Notes: generated from the letters alone by a model not told the origin. Positions 11,864 through 25,100 are shown, numbered from the stretch's first letter. The stretch: DNA of 64,000 nucleotides from Penelope pileata (GCA_013396635.1 WBMW01001276.1:259519-323518), one strand, 5' to 3'. Numbers and translations: made by a program.

Positions 11864-13174
11864 AAAACATTACAAGGAGTCCATTGGTCTTGTGTGCCTT
11901 CAGATTTTAGTGAATGAGTTCAGATGCTTATTTGTCTGAGTATGGATTAACTATTATAAGAACTTTCAATATATGTTAGGGTAATGGTTTTATTGGATAA
12001 GCAAGCATGATCTGCCCCAGTTTATACTGTCTGCTGGCAGATTAGTCTCCCAAGAGTCTGCAGTTTAAGAAGTTATGATTTCATTTGAATGCACTGAAAT
12101 TGAGTTCCTCTTGTGGGTTTTAACTTCGTGTAAAGATTCTAGGGGCACAGTCAATAGATACTTAGTCACTTGGCTGTCCTGCACTTGGCATGGCTGGACT
12201 TGAGCCCAAACTAATAAATTCAACATATTGCAAAAGGTGACCTCACTGAGCTTTAATGTAGAAAAGTTTACTAATTTATTAATGGATATTTACTTCTGGA
12301 GGAAATAGATGTCACATTTCAGAGGATATTACATAGTGCGTACTCAGCAGCAGTAGCTCTTTACAGGCTTTTGCATAGTAGGCATTGCTGTCTTTGTCTG
12401 AAGTTTGATTCTGCTTTCTCTAATTAAGCTACTTCCAGTTGTGTTTTTCTTGTCTAAAATATTTGACTTAATTTTAGGAGACAAATGCACTTATTGCTGT
12501 AGTGTGTGGTAAAGGGTCTAAATACCAGCAACTGGAGGGACAATGGGTATATTTGCTGAAAGGTCTCTTACTGGAGAAGTAACCATGGATCACAGGGCTT
12601 GTAGGTCTAGGTGCCAGCAACCCATCTGTGTAAGTTTCCTTGCCTTAGTGAGCTGCAGTTCTGTTTTACATACATGCAGAGAGCTAACAGATGCCCAGTT
12701 GGACTGGCTGGCAAGTGGGAGTCCCGAATCTGAAAGGACTCGGAAGCAATGACTAAGTCACCCAAACTCTGAGAATGGATATCAAATGAATGTGGAGTCT
12801 CTGCTGAGACTTGAAACATCCATGAATGTAGGTATACTCCAGTGAGGGGGGTGGTGGTGTATTTTTCTCCCAAATGAACTTCAACCCTAATCAGCTGAAG
12901 AGGAGCAAGACTTGGCTGTAATGTTATTAAAGTACATACTGTTGGTGATTCCATGGGTAGTGGCAGAGGCACTACTCTCTACGTGACTGACTTCGTCAGT
13001 ATGGTATGTTTTAACATGTCACTCTGAAATAAGCATTCAGTCTCTGCTGCTGGCTGAGAGGGTGACAAGAACAGCTGCACCCATGGAATAGGGACAGCAG
13101 AGACTTCTTTGGTCTGAGACTGTGTCAAACTGGACTTCTTCAGCTGGAATTGAAGAATCCTCTGAGTCCTGGAT

Positions 13175-13205
<31 letters not shown>

Positions 13206-13503
13206 GATTTTTCATNNNNNNNNNNNNNNNTTTTTAAGTTTTATCGCAAGATCATTAACCCATGGCTCATTGGTTTTTCCTTTTTTTGTTCTTAATGTTT
13301 ACTTTCAATACTCTGAACTCAGAATATGGTATTTAGAGGAAACAATATTGGTAGTATCATCTGCCACTCTAAGGGCTGGCATGTCATGGCCTGTAATAAG
13401 TTATTCAATCAATTCTGCTCAGTGTACCTGCAGAATGTTAGTATCAAAGGTTACTGGAGAAGGAAGGAACATCTTCCAAAACTTGTCTTTACTGCTTACC
13501 TTC
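11864..13503. other. single-copy stretch with poly-T and an assembly gap
   Basis: No gene or known repeat is recognised. The 121-residue minus frame (12607-12972) has no domain I know and no splice context. At its right side are a T26 tract (13180-13205) and 15 Ns (13216-13230). Confidence 0.55.
13180..13230. other. T26 homopolymer and 15-base assembly gap
   Basis: T residues at 13180-13205 are followed by GATTTTTCAT and then 15 N (13216-13230). The true gap length is unknown, so any frame crossing it is meaningless. Confidence 0.95.
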
Positions 13504-14290
13504 TGTTTTGCCAATGGATGGGGTCAACAGAAAGGACACAGACACCGACAAAAAGGATAGGCTTACTTTACTGTCTATTTTGTAATAATAGAAAAAATAA
13601 GTGCATATGGTCAAAAGATAAGCTTAACAGTAAAGAAAATAAGCAAGGTAATGCACATGAGGTTAGTGTTTAAGAAAGATACATTACCAATTGCTCTAAT
13701 ACTTTACCATCATCCAGATCCACAGTTGCTGGGGAATCCTGGTTGCAGTGAGGATCTGGAGCCCTTCCCAGCAATTGGGAAGTCCTGTGCAGCGAGTCCA
13801 CTCATAGGTGAGGTCTCCAAAGTCACTGCAAGAGGGTCCTGCTTCCATATAGTTGAAGAAGCAATTATTCTAATTTAATGTGTGGAAACACCTGGTATAG
13901 TGACTAAGCATCTTCCTCCTGTTGGTTTTCCCCCCAAAACATGTCCACGTTTCAAGGAGGAACCAAGGGAGTCACGTTATCTATTCTTAATAGGCCACAG
14001 GCCTTGTGGCAAGACTGTCTGCCCAGGTCCCTTGCAACATGCTTATCACAAGACAGACATTACAGCGCCAAGTTCCCTTGTGCCAAATAAAAGGATCATT
14101 TGACCACTGCATAGGTTAGCATTATAACAGAGCTGTAGATAAACACCAAAATATATACTCATACTGACATGACAAAATACAGGTAAATAGCATATTATAT
14201 GTGCAATTAATACTATACATATTGGATATACTGTGAGGTTCATCTATAGGCCAACTTCAATTGGGGCCTATTGTTCAGGCCCCAGGAATA
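13504..14290 (-). mobile_element. solo LTR, antisense, ERVK-like, about 787 bp
   Basis: On the + strand it begins TGTTTTGCCAATGGATGGGG and continues with 'AAAAAGGATAGGCTTACTTT', the inverted end of an avian LTR I know to finish '...CCATTGGCAAAACA'. The mid part (13710-13810) holds the matching 'CCACAGTTGCTGGGGAATCC' and 'CCAGCAATTGGGAAGTCCTG'. A 7-base repeat, TACCTTC, flanks it at 13497-13503 and 14291-14297. The far terminus reads TA where CA is expected, a single C-to-T change. The 6-7 bp duplication favours an ERVK-type element. No viral genes adjoin. The frames listed between 13150 and 14243 are products of this LTR and of the poly-T tract. Confidence 0.8.
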
Positions 14291-14436
14291 TACCTTCTTA
14301 TACTAGGCTTTTGACCTCAAAGCCTTTTTTGTTGATACAGTAAATAGATGATCTAGTCTTCCTTAAGTATTTACTGTCTTTCAGAGAAACTTTTATCTGT
14401 TCCTTTGATATTAGTTATTGAAAAACTGGGAGTTTT

Positions 14437-14514
14437 GAGTGGTCCTGTGTGGAGCCAGGAGTTGGACTTGATGATCCTCCTTGAGTCCCTTCCAACTCAG
14501 TCTATTCTGTGATA
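14437..14514 (+). mobile_element. CR1 3' tail fragment
   Basis: GGAGTTGGACTTGATGATCC ... CCCTTCCAACTCAGTCTATTCTGTGATA is the last about 80 bp of a CR1. It stops at its own ATTCTGTGAT terminus, where the next CR1 piece begins. Confidence 0.85.
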
Positions 14515-15080
14515 TGACTGGCAGAGCTCAGAGGGTAGCGATCAGCAGTACAGAGTCCGGTTGGAGACCTGTAACTAGTGGTGTTCCCCAGGGGTCAGTG
14601 CTGGGTCTGATCCTGTTCAATATCTTCATCAACGACCTTGATGAGGGGATAGTGTCCACCCTCAGCAAGTTCACTGATGATACAAAGCTGGGAGGAGTGG
14701 CTGACACACCAGAAGGCTGTGCTGCCATTCAGCAAGACCTGGACAGNTAGTGTCTACAAGTATCTTAAGTGCGAGAGACAAATGGGCATGGCCAATCTCT
14801 TTTCAGGGGTGTGTGGGGACAGGACAAGGGGAAATGGCCACAAACTGGAGCACAGGAAGTTCCGCACCAACATGCGGAAGAACTTCTTCACAGTGAGGAT
14901 GACAGAGCACTGGAATAGGCTGCCCAGGGAGGTTGTGGAGTCTCCTTCCCTGGAGGTATTCAAGACTCGTCTGGACGCCTACTTGTGTGACCTGCTCTAG
15001 GGAGCCTGCTTTGGCAGGGGTTTTAGACTCGATCTCTAGAGGTCTCTTCCAACCCCTGCAATTCTGTAATTCTGTGATAT
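14515..15080 (+). mobile_element. CR1 LINE with RT remnant and collapsed interior
   Basis: The frame from 14481 reads through GVPQGSVLG and LFNIFINDLDEG, then FTDDTKLGGV, the CR1 reverse-transcriptase catalytic region with FADD changed to FTDD. A single N at 14747 joins this to 'GTGTCTACAAGTATCTTAAG', which in other CR1 copies lies several hundred bases further on. The rest runs to the CR1 end (AATTCTGTAATTCTGTGAT). Because the missing part coincides exactly with an N, it may be an assembly collapse and not a real deletion. Confidence 0.92.
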
Positions 15081-18000
15081 TATGAAAGAATAAAGTCACT
15101 TTCTACACAGGTATAGTCAATATAAATTAAACAAATTCAGCCTTTCTAAATAAAAATAGTTGTAAAACAATTAACTGCAAGAGCTAAATTGCTCTTGAGT
15201 TGAGAACAGTGAAGGCTAGTTTTGAAGCTAGTCTAGCAGCTATGGTGGTATTGGTACTGAAAGCCATTGCAGGAATTTAAAAACAAAAAAAAAAAAGGGA
15301 AAATAATCCATCATTTAATCCATGCAGATTTTTTTTTTTTTTTACTGTGCAGAACTTGCTTTATGTGGCTGGAAAAAATTGTATTTTTATGTCTGTTGAG
15401 CAGACTTGTGGCGAAATCCTTCTCATGTGTTAAATCTTCTTACTGTAAGTGAACAATCCTCCCTTTCTGTTGAGGACACAGGAAGACTGTTATTTGAGTT
15501 GAAAGTTCATATTTGGTTTGGTAGTACCCAGGAAAATTGTGCTAGTGTTTCTGTAGTTATAAATGTAAACATCTCCATCTGAGAACTAGTATCTCAGGAA
15601 GCTCAGTGAGGAAGGTAGCTGGCAACAACTGAAGTAGAATAGAAACCTATTTGCAAATGAAAAAGATGATTGTAGATATGAAAGAGCTTTTACTAAAGGA
15701 AAGGAAGAAATCTTCTAAAGAAATGGCCTTTCCTTATTCATGCAGAGGTTTGCTTTGCTTGTTCATTGCCTTCTGTCTGGCTTCTTGACGTTTCCTTCCC
15801 TTATATGCCTTGAGGGCTTATAGTAATGGTGATGTTTCATAGCACAAGGTGGAATAAGCTTTTAGATATAAGTTAATTGAGGTTGTCAAAATCTGAGCCA
15901 ACTGCTGTTTGCTAAGCCCTCTCTTGCTTTTGTGACTTTCTGCCCTTTGCTACAAAGTGTGATGTTAATGTATTCATGTAGTAGAATTATGAGTTTTTTT
16001 CTACTGCTCATTCTGAACAAATGCTATTTTCTGATCTTTTCAGCATACATTTAGTGTTTTAAAGCACCGCTGCCTCTGAAATTAAGACATGACTTTTTTG
16101 AAGGTGAGGTACATAGGTAAATGGGAAATTAATAAGGATTTGCATTCTTGGAATGTAAGCCAAAGGAGCTGAGTGTATGAAATGCAATCTAGATTGTCAA
16201 GAGAATCTTTAATTTCTACATTCAAGATAGACTTGAAATAATGGTCATTAGTTCAAATGTTATCTAAATAGCAATAGGTAATAATGTAATGACTTCTTTG
16301 CTGTCTCTAGCTTCTTCAGAAAGTCTGTCTAAACATGTATTTAATAAAGTGTTTGTGCCACTAATGATTTTTTCACTCTGTTTATATCTTGGCTTAATTG
16401 CATTAACTTCTGTAGTGCTATTTAAATGCCTAAGTTTTATGGGAATAGAAGTAATCTTTTGTGCATCATGGTCTCAATAACTAGTTTGTAAGCCAATGAA
16501 AACTATACTTCCTAATTTATTCTCTAGTCCTGTGGTGGACACTCACTTCTATGAAACCCTTTTCATGTTAGTAGCTTCATTAGTCTTTACCTAAGAGGTG
16601 TAACACTTGTAAAAGCATTACTGTAAACTTTGTGAATATTCAAATTTATTGCTTATTCTCTAACAACAAAACATCTAAAACCAAACAAATTCATGCATTT
16701 TTATCTGTATGAAGTGATGTTTTCTGTCCATGTCTGAACAGTCTATAGTAATGGCTTTCTCAAGCTTACCATTTATTAAATACATACCCCAGTGATATTC
16801 TAATGCAGCACTGAAATTTATTTGTACTTGCAATACTTTATACTATAATTTCAAGATCTTAACTCCAAATTCTGTTTTACTCAATTATTGCAATTTTATC
16901 ATCAATGGAGCTAAATAAGTCCTGAAGTAAAAGAAACTGTGGCTTTACCAGAAGCAATGTCAGAAGCAAGAGTGAGTTGGGAGAGCACCAGTGGAAAACA
17001 TTCTTACCTTAATTTATGTTCCTATAGTTCTACTTCGTATATGTGCAGGTAAGCATGAGTGTCCCAGCCATGGAGTTCAGAGGTTTCTTTTTTTAATTAG
17101 TGATCTGTATAGACTTCGATCTCATGTCATATTTGTCTTTATTATAGACTTTAAATGGCTATCCTATATCTGTGTAGTTAGAGCAAGAAAGGTAGTCAAA
17201 TTGATTAACATAAAGAGGCTTGATGCAGAAGAGTTGCAAAGGAGGTTGCAAATGGGAAATGAGAAAGAAGGGGAGTGATGTGAGGGAGATTAAAAAGCAA
17301 AAGATACAGAGGGAGCTAACGGATATGGTAGAGAAATGTTTATTTTTAAGAACCCAGTTCTGCAGATCAGTGAGCTCTTATTGACTGGTGTTTGTTAATA
17401 TAAATTGTATTTTGATTTTCTTCCCCCACTGATTTTTAAAGTTTTCTAGGTTAGAGAAATTTCTGGAGCTCTTTCTTAATACTACTTTCTTCCAAAAGCC
17501 TCCCTGCTGTGATTTGTCTAGCTATGAATGTGAACAAGTCTCTACTGAGCTTTCAGGTTGAATTAATTTAAGCTAAGATTTCTTCCTAATGTACTCCTTC
17601 AGAAAAGCTTTAACTCAAGGTTATAGCTAAATTAACTTCTGTTGAATGACTTCTTCTGCCTAACTTTCTACTTGAAAGCATTGTTGGAAGATTGTCTATG
17701 CAGCACCCCTAAACGCTTCTCTACAGCTCTGTCAGAGCAGATTCCCTGTTAAGCTCTTCTCTTAATAGCACAAAAGCTAAAAGGCTCTTAATGGCAAAAC
17801 TACTTACCTGCTTTAACAGGACCATAACTACTATAGGCCTTTAGGGAACTTATCTCATCATTAGAGAGTAAGAGAAATTAATATTGATAAAGGTTGAGTG
17901 GACAGTGGGGAAACAGAAGTGGAGGAAGGAATATCTGAATCATGGAAGTATTGGGGGGGGGGAAAAAAGCCAAAACTGAAGTACCTCTGTTTGTAGGGAG

Positions 18001-20588
18001 TGATATAATTAGATTTGGAGATAATGCATATATGGTTACGAATATAAATATTGAGAACATTTAAGTGTATTAATCTTTTCTAATATTGTCAAGGCAATCA
18101 ATATTTCACGTGTCTACTACATAATGCTAAGTATTTAATATACAACTCTAATGTACAACACTTTGAAGGTATTGTATGTGACAGAATAGTAATTTTGAGA
18201 CTTCACAGTGGAACTTCATGTGGCAATATAGGTAAAACCGTTCAACTATTCTTCTAGATTGACATTTGGAAATCTGTTCTGATTCAAAGGTTTTCTGCAA
18301 AATGAGCTTGCACTTTACAACTACAGCTAGCTGAGTTTTGTCTTCTCTGATGTTCCAATTTTCTGTATTTGGTCTGATAGTTCATCCCCAGATAATTTAG
18401 AGGGATCTAGGGATATTGTGTTTTCTTCTGAATCACATCTGGAAGAATTTCTGAAAAATGTGACTTTCAGTTGAACCAGAGAAAGCAGTAAAATGAAATT
18501 CTGCCATTAATATGGTGCTTTTTTTTTTCTTTTTCTTTCCCTGTTGGGGTAATTTTCTATTAGTTTTGTAAAAGAGCTTCACTAGAAGGTGATGGCATTT
18601 GCCACAATACTAACAAGTTAGGAATTTCGTCATGTTAATGACAGGATTTAAATTGTTCATTAAAAAGGTGTTATGAGTGGATTGGAAATATTGCGAAGGT
18701 ACGAACATCTGGTTCATATCAATATGCTTTCTGTGATATTCAGATTCTGGCTTAATGGGATTTGAATGTTATTTGTATCTCAGTAACATGGAAAATGAAC
18801 AGACTAAATTGGAAAAGCAGTATAGAGAAGACTTAATTTTTAAGAAGTTAGGAAGACTTAATACAGGTTGACTTATTTTTTCTTTGAAATCATAGAATTT
18901 TTTTTTCTTTGTCTCTTTTAGCTTGGGATCTAGTTCAAGCATATCTTGTATCTATTTTTGGCTGTATTCCTTTCAGGACAAGAACATTTAAGTTATGTAA
19001 AACTATATCCTTTGTTATTTTGAAAGGCATCTAGGTATTTACAAAAATGATCAATTGCAAGCCACCTTGAATTATCAAAGTTGAATTGCCGCATTATCTG
19101 TGTAAATAGGTTTTTCTCTTTAAGGGATAATAAAAATGTAAAAATCTAAAGCACTGAGATGGTTGCTCAGACTTCTTTTTCTGCTGCAATAATATGAAGG
19201 TTTAAAAAAAAAAAGAAATGGCAGAGCTTTGTGTAATCTCAATTCATTTTTTTTTTTTTGGAGAGGAGAAAAATTATGGAAATATGGAAAACTAAATCCT
19301 AGAATGTTAACCCTTTCCGTCTGTTTTCTTTTTATTAAAGCAATCAAGTATGATTTAGAAATGAGTGATACTCCAGCACTTCCTGAACTCCTCATGCTAC
19401 AGGTTTTAAGTACACTGGATATTTTTGGGGAGGCATAATTTTTCAGATACAAAACTCAGTCTGTAGATAACTGACTAGGGTGTGACAAATGTTGCAGCTT
19501 TCTGGAGTGGCAGCCTAAGCTTTTAATTTTTATACTCTGTTCCTAGTTTCTGTAATGCCTTTAGGTTCTGTGAAAAGCAGTTTTTTGCTTCCACCTCTGC
19601 AATACCTTCTTAGTAACTCATGATCTGTTTTCATGCTCTATAGGTTCTTTATTTCTTACAAAATAGTTTCATATTTAACATATTACAAATGAAGTAATAA
19701 GACAGATTAATCTTTCAGATGCTCTTCCATCCTTCCATCTTCCAGTCCTCTCTTCTCAATTTGTTAAATTGTTAGCTTTCTTTCATCCTACCTCTGTACC
19801 TACAAGAATGGTCTTTGGTCCCCTGGTAATCCAGATTAGCTCTGACTTGGCATGCTAGCTGTGTGTCAGAGTTTCCTCTGTGTTCCAACAAAATAGCTGG
19901 CAGAGGTTGGTGAATGTGGGATTTGATTCTAGAATGAGCCAGAGGGGTGTGTCCACTTCTAGAAGAGTGTGTCTGAAGCCTGGGACTAGGAGGTGCTCTA
20001 GCATTCAAAGATACACTGGCTAGCTTGATAAGATTTGGAGCTTGAGGATGCTGTGAAGGAAGAGGAAAGAAAATGTTCTCCCAAGTTGGAGGTTGTTTTG
20101 AAGAATTGTCACTAATTTAGGTTATAGAACTGTGGTCCCTTAATGTGCCACCCACCATGAAACAGCGTAGGAATTCATAGGATGAATTAGCAAAAGGTAC
20201 TGCAACACTACATAACAAGCAGCAACTAGTATTTCTGTTGGCAGAAGGGGGGTGGGGTGGAAAAATTGAGAAAACAGAACTCTTGCTCTTTCAGCTTTAG
20301 CAGTGCCTATATGCCACATAATAGCATACTCATTCCTACATGTGAGCCGTCTGAGTTAGCAGTGTACAGATTGACTTAATAGTGGAATTAAGGGTAGGGG
20401 AGAAAAGCTGGGAACCTTTAGGTTGGCAATAATTCTGAATTACAAGGAATAACACACCAGATCTACAGATAAGAAAAGCAAGAAACAAGTTTTGCTGTCT
20501 TTTCCATTTTAAAATGCATGCACTGTTACCTCTTTTCTCTAGAGAGAGAGTGGCAGCATTTAACACAGCTTCCTTCCTTTCTCAGCAA
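15081..20588. other. long single-copy stretch
   Basis: Apart from the candidate exon at 19341-19402, I see no gene or repeat family. There are T tracts near 15330, 18520 and 19248, an A11 tract near 15285, and a G10 run near 17953. The 95-codon frame at 16991-17278 and the 110-codon minus frame at 19120-19452 show no recognisable domain. Confidence 0.5.
19341..19402 (+). other. candidate internal exon of an unrecognised gene
   Basis: The pyrimidine-rich 3' splice site TTTTCTTTTTATTAAAG precedes it. The only open frame in the 62 bases reads IKYDLEMSDTPALPELLMLQ after a 2-base start, so it begins in phase 2 and ends in phase 0. The donor is CAG|GTTTTAAG, which is weak. The peptide looks like soluble protein and is not low-complexity, but I do not recognise a family. 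It could be chance. Confidence 0.25.
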
Positions 20589-20998
20589 TGTTCTGGGGGT
20601 GAGAACGAAGTGACATGTTTCTTTCTGGTTCAGGCTCTGTGACAACGCTACACGCAACTGTAACATTGTGCATTCTTGCTCTCTTTCTGATTGGTTAAGA
20701 GATGGACCTGTGACTGACTGGTGGCTAGCTAAACAAAACTGCAACACTCTTGTGAAGGCCCCAGAGCAGAAACTGTACTGTAATGCTCCTGTGAAAGTTG
20801 CAGATGAAATGCGTCTCCTGTGCAAGCCCAATGGAGAAGTCAGGAGTCTTGCTTAAGGCGGTCTTGAATCACCCCCCAGCCACAAACGCTACATGACCAC
20901 TGTACAAAGGGAGAAGTAAGATGTGCATGGCAAGTGATACTAGACACTCTATGCCTGGCAACAGCTCCTGCCTCAGTTGGAGGGAACCATCATGTGGC

Positions 20999-21007
20999 AT
21001 AAAAGGC
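20999..21007 (+). promoter_or_regulatory. TATA-like box in LTR family A
   Basis: CATAAAAGG lies about 300 bp downstream of the inverted CCAAT box. In an intact LTR it would position viral transcription. Activity here is not known. Confidence 0.4.
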
Positions 21008-21159
21008 ATTGCCAGCCTCATTGCTGGTGGCACACACCCTACCATATCCTCGACCACTCCGAAAGATGGAGGAGGATGGACCGTCAGGACATCATGGAAT
21101 ACATAGCGGTGACTTGCTTTTATTTCTCTCTCCCCTATTCTTTCTCTCTCCTCTCTTTT

Positions 21160-21169
21160 AATAAATAAA
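21160..21169 (+). terminator. LTR poly(A) signal
   Basis: AATAAATAAA lies after the pyrimidine tract, about 100 bp from the LTR end, a usual position for the R-region polyadenylation signal. Confidence 0.5.
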
Positions 21170-21554
21170 GGCACACTGTCGCTCAGTCAACACCTTGACT
21201 CCCTACTGAGTCTTAATTTGGAGGGACTGGGATCAGTATAATGAACTGCAAGATGCTTTGGCTTGCAACACTTGGGAACAGCTTTTATTTTATGCATTTT
21301 AAACATCCACCAACTATGTTTTCCTTCTGGGTAGTTAGTATTAGTCCTGTTCTTCTCTGGCTAAGAAGAAATTTTATTTCCAAGCTTAACTCAGTCCTAA
21401 GCTTTCCTTTTAAAGCTTTCTTCTGACCCATAAATAGTGTTTTGTGAAATCATTTCTGTGCTGCTGGTGTAGTTTTTTTGAATACCATTTATCTGAGGGA
21501 ACCATGCACCAGGCTGAAGCTAAGCTCAAATTGATTGTATTTCTAGATACTCTA

Positions 21555-22108
21555 TGTAGGTTGCTCCAAAAGTAATCCCTCCTATTTTCTTCTATGTAAA
21601 TTACAACAGCTGTGGAGTGCACAATAGCACAATTTGATAGAGAAAATTGCCAGCTGAAAAATACTATTTTTCAACATAGTCACCCCCATTAGCTATTCAT
21701 TTCCTCCAGTGATGAACAAAAGCCTGTATGTCACACATTAAAAATCTGCATGGTCATCCAGAATATGGCTTGTTTTCCATGTCACCATTGCCACTGCTGA
21801 AATGCATTACCTACTGCCTCATTGTACTGACATCCACTGTTTCGTTTCCATAAATGTTCAACAAGTGTCACTGGGTGCCATTTTTCTACATGGAGGAATG
21901 CAATTCCACACCCTTGCTTCATCCGCACTCCCATGTCAGACGCTATTGTGTCAGACTGCCCATCTGCTGCCATTTGTCACATGGCAACAAAATTCAATGG
22001 AATATTGGTGGGAAGATTTGACCTCTACTGTCATACCACGAATATCCACCTCTGATGTTGTGAGCCAACAGAATAAAATTGGGAACATTACTTTTGGAGC
22101 AGCCCTCA
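21555..22108 (-). mobile_element. Galluhop-type mariner, internally deleted
   Basis: The ends carry mariner inverted repeats: GGTTGCTCCAAAAGTAATCC on the left, and on the right the complement of GAGGGCTGCTCCAAAAGTAA. TA dinucleotides flank it at 21553-21554 and 22109-22110. The minus strand encodes the transposase start (a frame at 21782-21973 with DTIASDMGVRMKQG). It then jumps to the C-terminal NGGDYVEK region, so the DDD catalytic core is missing. At about 554 bp it is less than half of a full mariner (about 1.2-1.3 kb). It is non-autonomous, and the frames have stops. Confidence 0.9.
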
Positions 22109-22110
22109 TA

Positions 22111-25100
22111 TATACCGTCATATATAGCTTGTATTCTTTGAGGCCTTGTGTAAGTAATGGTTAAAATGGAAGCATCCATGCTGTGTTGAAGTATTTTTCA
22201 CAGTAACAATTATTAAACCATTCAGCCTTCCTAATGATAACTTCTGTAGCTCATTAATTGACTAATCTAACCTTTGGATTGAATATTTGAAGGTTAGGAT
22301 CAAGTCTGGAAGTAGTTATGTCTAAAAAGGCGTGAATGAAACCTAGAAGTGTCAAGCAAACCATTAGCTCTGCTTTTGGGGTTGTATAATTAATTAGATA
22401 CTGTCCATAAAGGTAATAAGCAACACTTTCTGCATCGTTATGTATTGTCAGATTCTAATTCAAATCTTCATGACTCAAAGCAAGACATTACCTAGAAATC
22501 TCTGGTACCTAGCCCTGGAATGTCTTTCCCTTTGGCATAATAGGTTGGAGACCCAGCTACAAACTGTGTCTAGAGCTGGTGAAATGTTTTCTGACTAAGG
22601 AGATGTAATGGAAAACTGTTAGTTTCAGCCACTTTCTAGTTTAGTGAATAATTTTGGGGCCCTTTCTGAGTTGATCTGGTTTTATTCCAGGAAGTTTTGT
22701 ATAATAGTGAAATATTTACACTTAGATTAACAAATAGACTTTTTATTACAGAGAGAACCTGGACATAGGGATTTTGTCACTGTAATTATGCACTTCAAAT
22801 AATCTCAGTATGCTGACAATCATTCTACCTCCCCAAAACTTTTAAGGCATCTTACAGTCTTAACAGGATTTCAGCAGATAGGTGAAGGCAAGTTGAACTG
22901 TGTGCTTACTTGTGTAACAGTCCAAAATATGGAAAGCTTGGTGCTGTTTACTGCAAGAGTACATATCTGCCCGTTTATTACAGGTTCCTTCTGAATAATG
23001 CTGAGTTTAACACATGTATTATGTCTTTAGACCAGAATTAGTGTATCTTTTGGTCTCAAATTAGGTTTGGGGTTGTTGTTTTTGTTTTTGGACAGTTCTT
23101 GAACTATTACCAGTGATAAGTGTACCCAAGTTTATAATAATGCAATCAAGCAATTTTAACTCTCTTGCCAGTGTAGTCCTTTCAGTGTTCAGGAACAGTG
23201 ATGGTATTTTTCCTTTATCAAAAATTGTATTTTCTGACCACTGATCATCATTGGCAGTTGTTGACAACTACCTGTTGTTCTTTATTCATCACCAGCTGTT
23301 GCTTACAGGGAAGTGCATCCTTCTGTCAGCAATATTCTTTTGATAAACTCTGAAATTACTTGTCTTTTAATAACAAAGCTTAATCTACCACTTATTTAGT
23401 CACTTAAAATATGCTACTTGTAGAGAGACGCAGAATGAGGATTGCGGTGTGATAGTCTCTCTCTATTTCTGTAAAGTATACCAGCATAGATAACTGTAAC
23501 TCACCCTTACACTAGATTGTCCAAATGGTGTGCCTCAGCCTTGGTGTGGAAAGACTTATTTGCGTGGGTAATGCAGTCTCCCTACCTACTTAAGCTTCAC
23601 CTGCACTGTTACATATCACAATATGTTCCTGTTACCACTATTTCTCAGCTGTTAGGTTCTTAAGGGATTGTGGCATGGCTTTGGTAATCTGCTGTGACCT
23701 CTTGTACAATCCATGCCAGCCAACTTCACTCAGTAATTCCTGTTGAAGAGGGAAAGGCAGAGATTGAAGTTTCTGTACAAAATTAACTGAGTATAAAAAG
23801 ATGTATGTGTTAGCATGTACGTATTTAGACCAAATCCTCCTCCTCTCATGAGGGGCGAAAAAAACATTCTGCAAAACAAAGCTGTTACAAAAGAGAGAAA
23901 ATAGACCTGTAACATGGAAAGCAAGTATCACACTGCTTGAAAAGGTCAAGTAAAAACTTTCAGCTCTGCAGTTATGTGAAGTTTTTAATCCCCTTCTTGC
24001 TCCATGCTAATGGATACTGAAAACTGGTATTTAATGGAGGATTTTTTTCAAGAAAATCTATTTTTTAAGTCTTTTTTTTTAAATGTTGCTATATACTCTT
24101 CAAAAAAATAATAACATTTTTAGAGTAATTTTAAGATAATACAGATCCTGCTGAAAAGCTGCTGCTCTACAGTTTTGCAGTGTGTACTTTCTGGAGTTGC
24201 ACTGATAGTATTGTCTAGAATGAAAGAACTCAGGGCTCAGAATCATGAAAACACTCTCCCGATGCATAGGAACATCTCATTTCTGAAGTGCTGAAAAAAA
24301 TGTTGCTCCTCAGGTGTTAACTGAGAAACAACAGTGTGAGGAATCTGCTCCATAGAAGACAAAGCTTTTATCAAACTAGGTAAGAAGAATGTCTTAGCCT
24401 AATCAGTCAATACAGGGAATAAAAGATGTAACATAGAAATGATGCAGCAATTTAGGGTAGGAATGGTTTGAAATATATGCAGTTGATTATAGGACTGCTA
24501 AATGGAAAAAAAATAAATGTGAAGGAAAAATAGATACTTTTAAGGATGTGGGGGAAAATTAAGAGGTTCAGGTAAGAATTAATGTACTAGATCAGACAGA
24601 TTATTTTATATGTCTGTAAGTCTGTTCTCATGAAAGGTTTGGGGCTACTTTTAGTTAGGTATTTATAAATGAGGATAGAAAAAAATGTTTTAATATAATT
24701 GGATGTCTCTACCATATTACAGGTATGATGTCTGTCGGCTGCTTTGCAGTTAGGCTGCTTCTTCTGACCTTTTACCTGTGGTAAACCCTAACAGTTTGTC
24801 TCACGCCTCAGGTTTAGTTAAATAGAAGTTAGGTGGCCAGAAAACATGGAAGGTATTTGTAATAGTAATTTTTTCCTCCTAAATTGCTTAAGAACTATTA
24901 TTACCCAAATTTTACTTTTGTTTATATAACTTTTATAATGTATTTGGAATAACATTTAAGAATGCTGAAATGTCTGAAATTTTAATGATAGGTCAGAATT
25001 TTTTCTGCCAAAATTTTCTTTGGTCCACGTTTGGGATAAAATATACATTTTTCTTTAAACTCACTTTATGGTCTAGATCTGGCATACTTTTCCAGCAGAT

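Larger units (their letters stand above)
20589..21270 (+). mobile_element. solo LTR (family A) with promoter and poly(A) signals
   Basis: It begins TGTTCTGGGGGTGAG and ends GGCTTGCAACA. It aligns along its whole length with the inverted copy at 56686-57346. It has an inverted CCAAT box (CTGATTGG, about 20688), a TATA-like CATAAAAGG (20999-21007), a pyrimidine-rich stretch, and AATAAATAAA (21160-21169), so the promoter and poly(A) order sets the + strand. No target duplication is clear and no internal viral genes adjoin. The small frames within it (20526-21174) are not genes. The two copies together define the element ends. Confidence 0.8.

Noticed and set aside
12607..12972. 121-codon minus-strand frame
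   Set aside because: No recognisable domain, and the length is within chance for 64 kb searched in six frames.
20589..21270. Target duplication around LTR family A
   Set aside because: No exact repeat is found at the ends of either copy, and borders rest on comparing the two copies.
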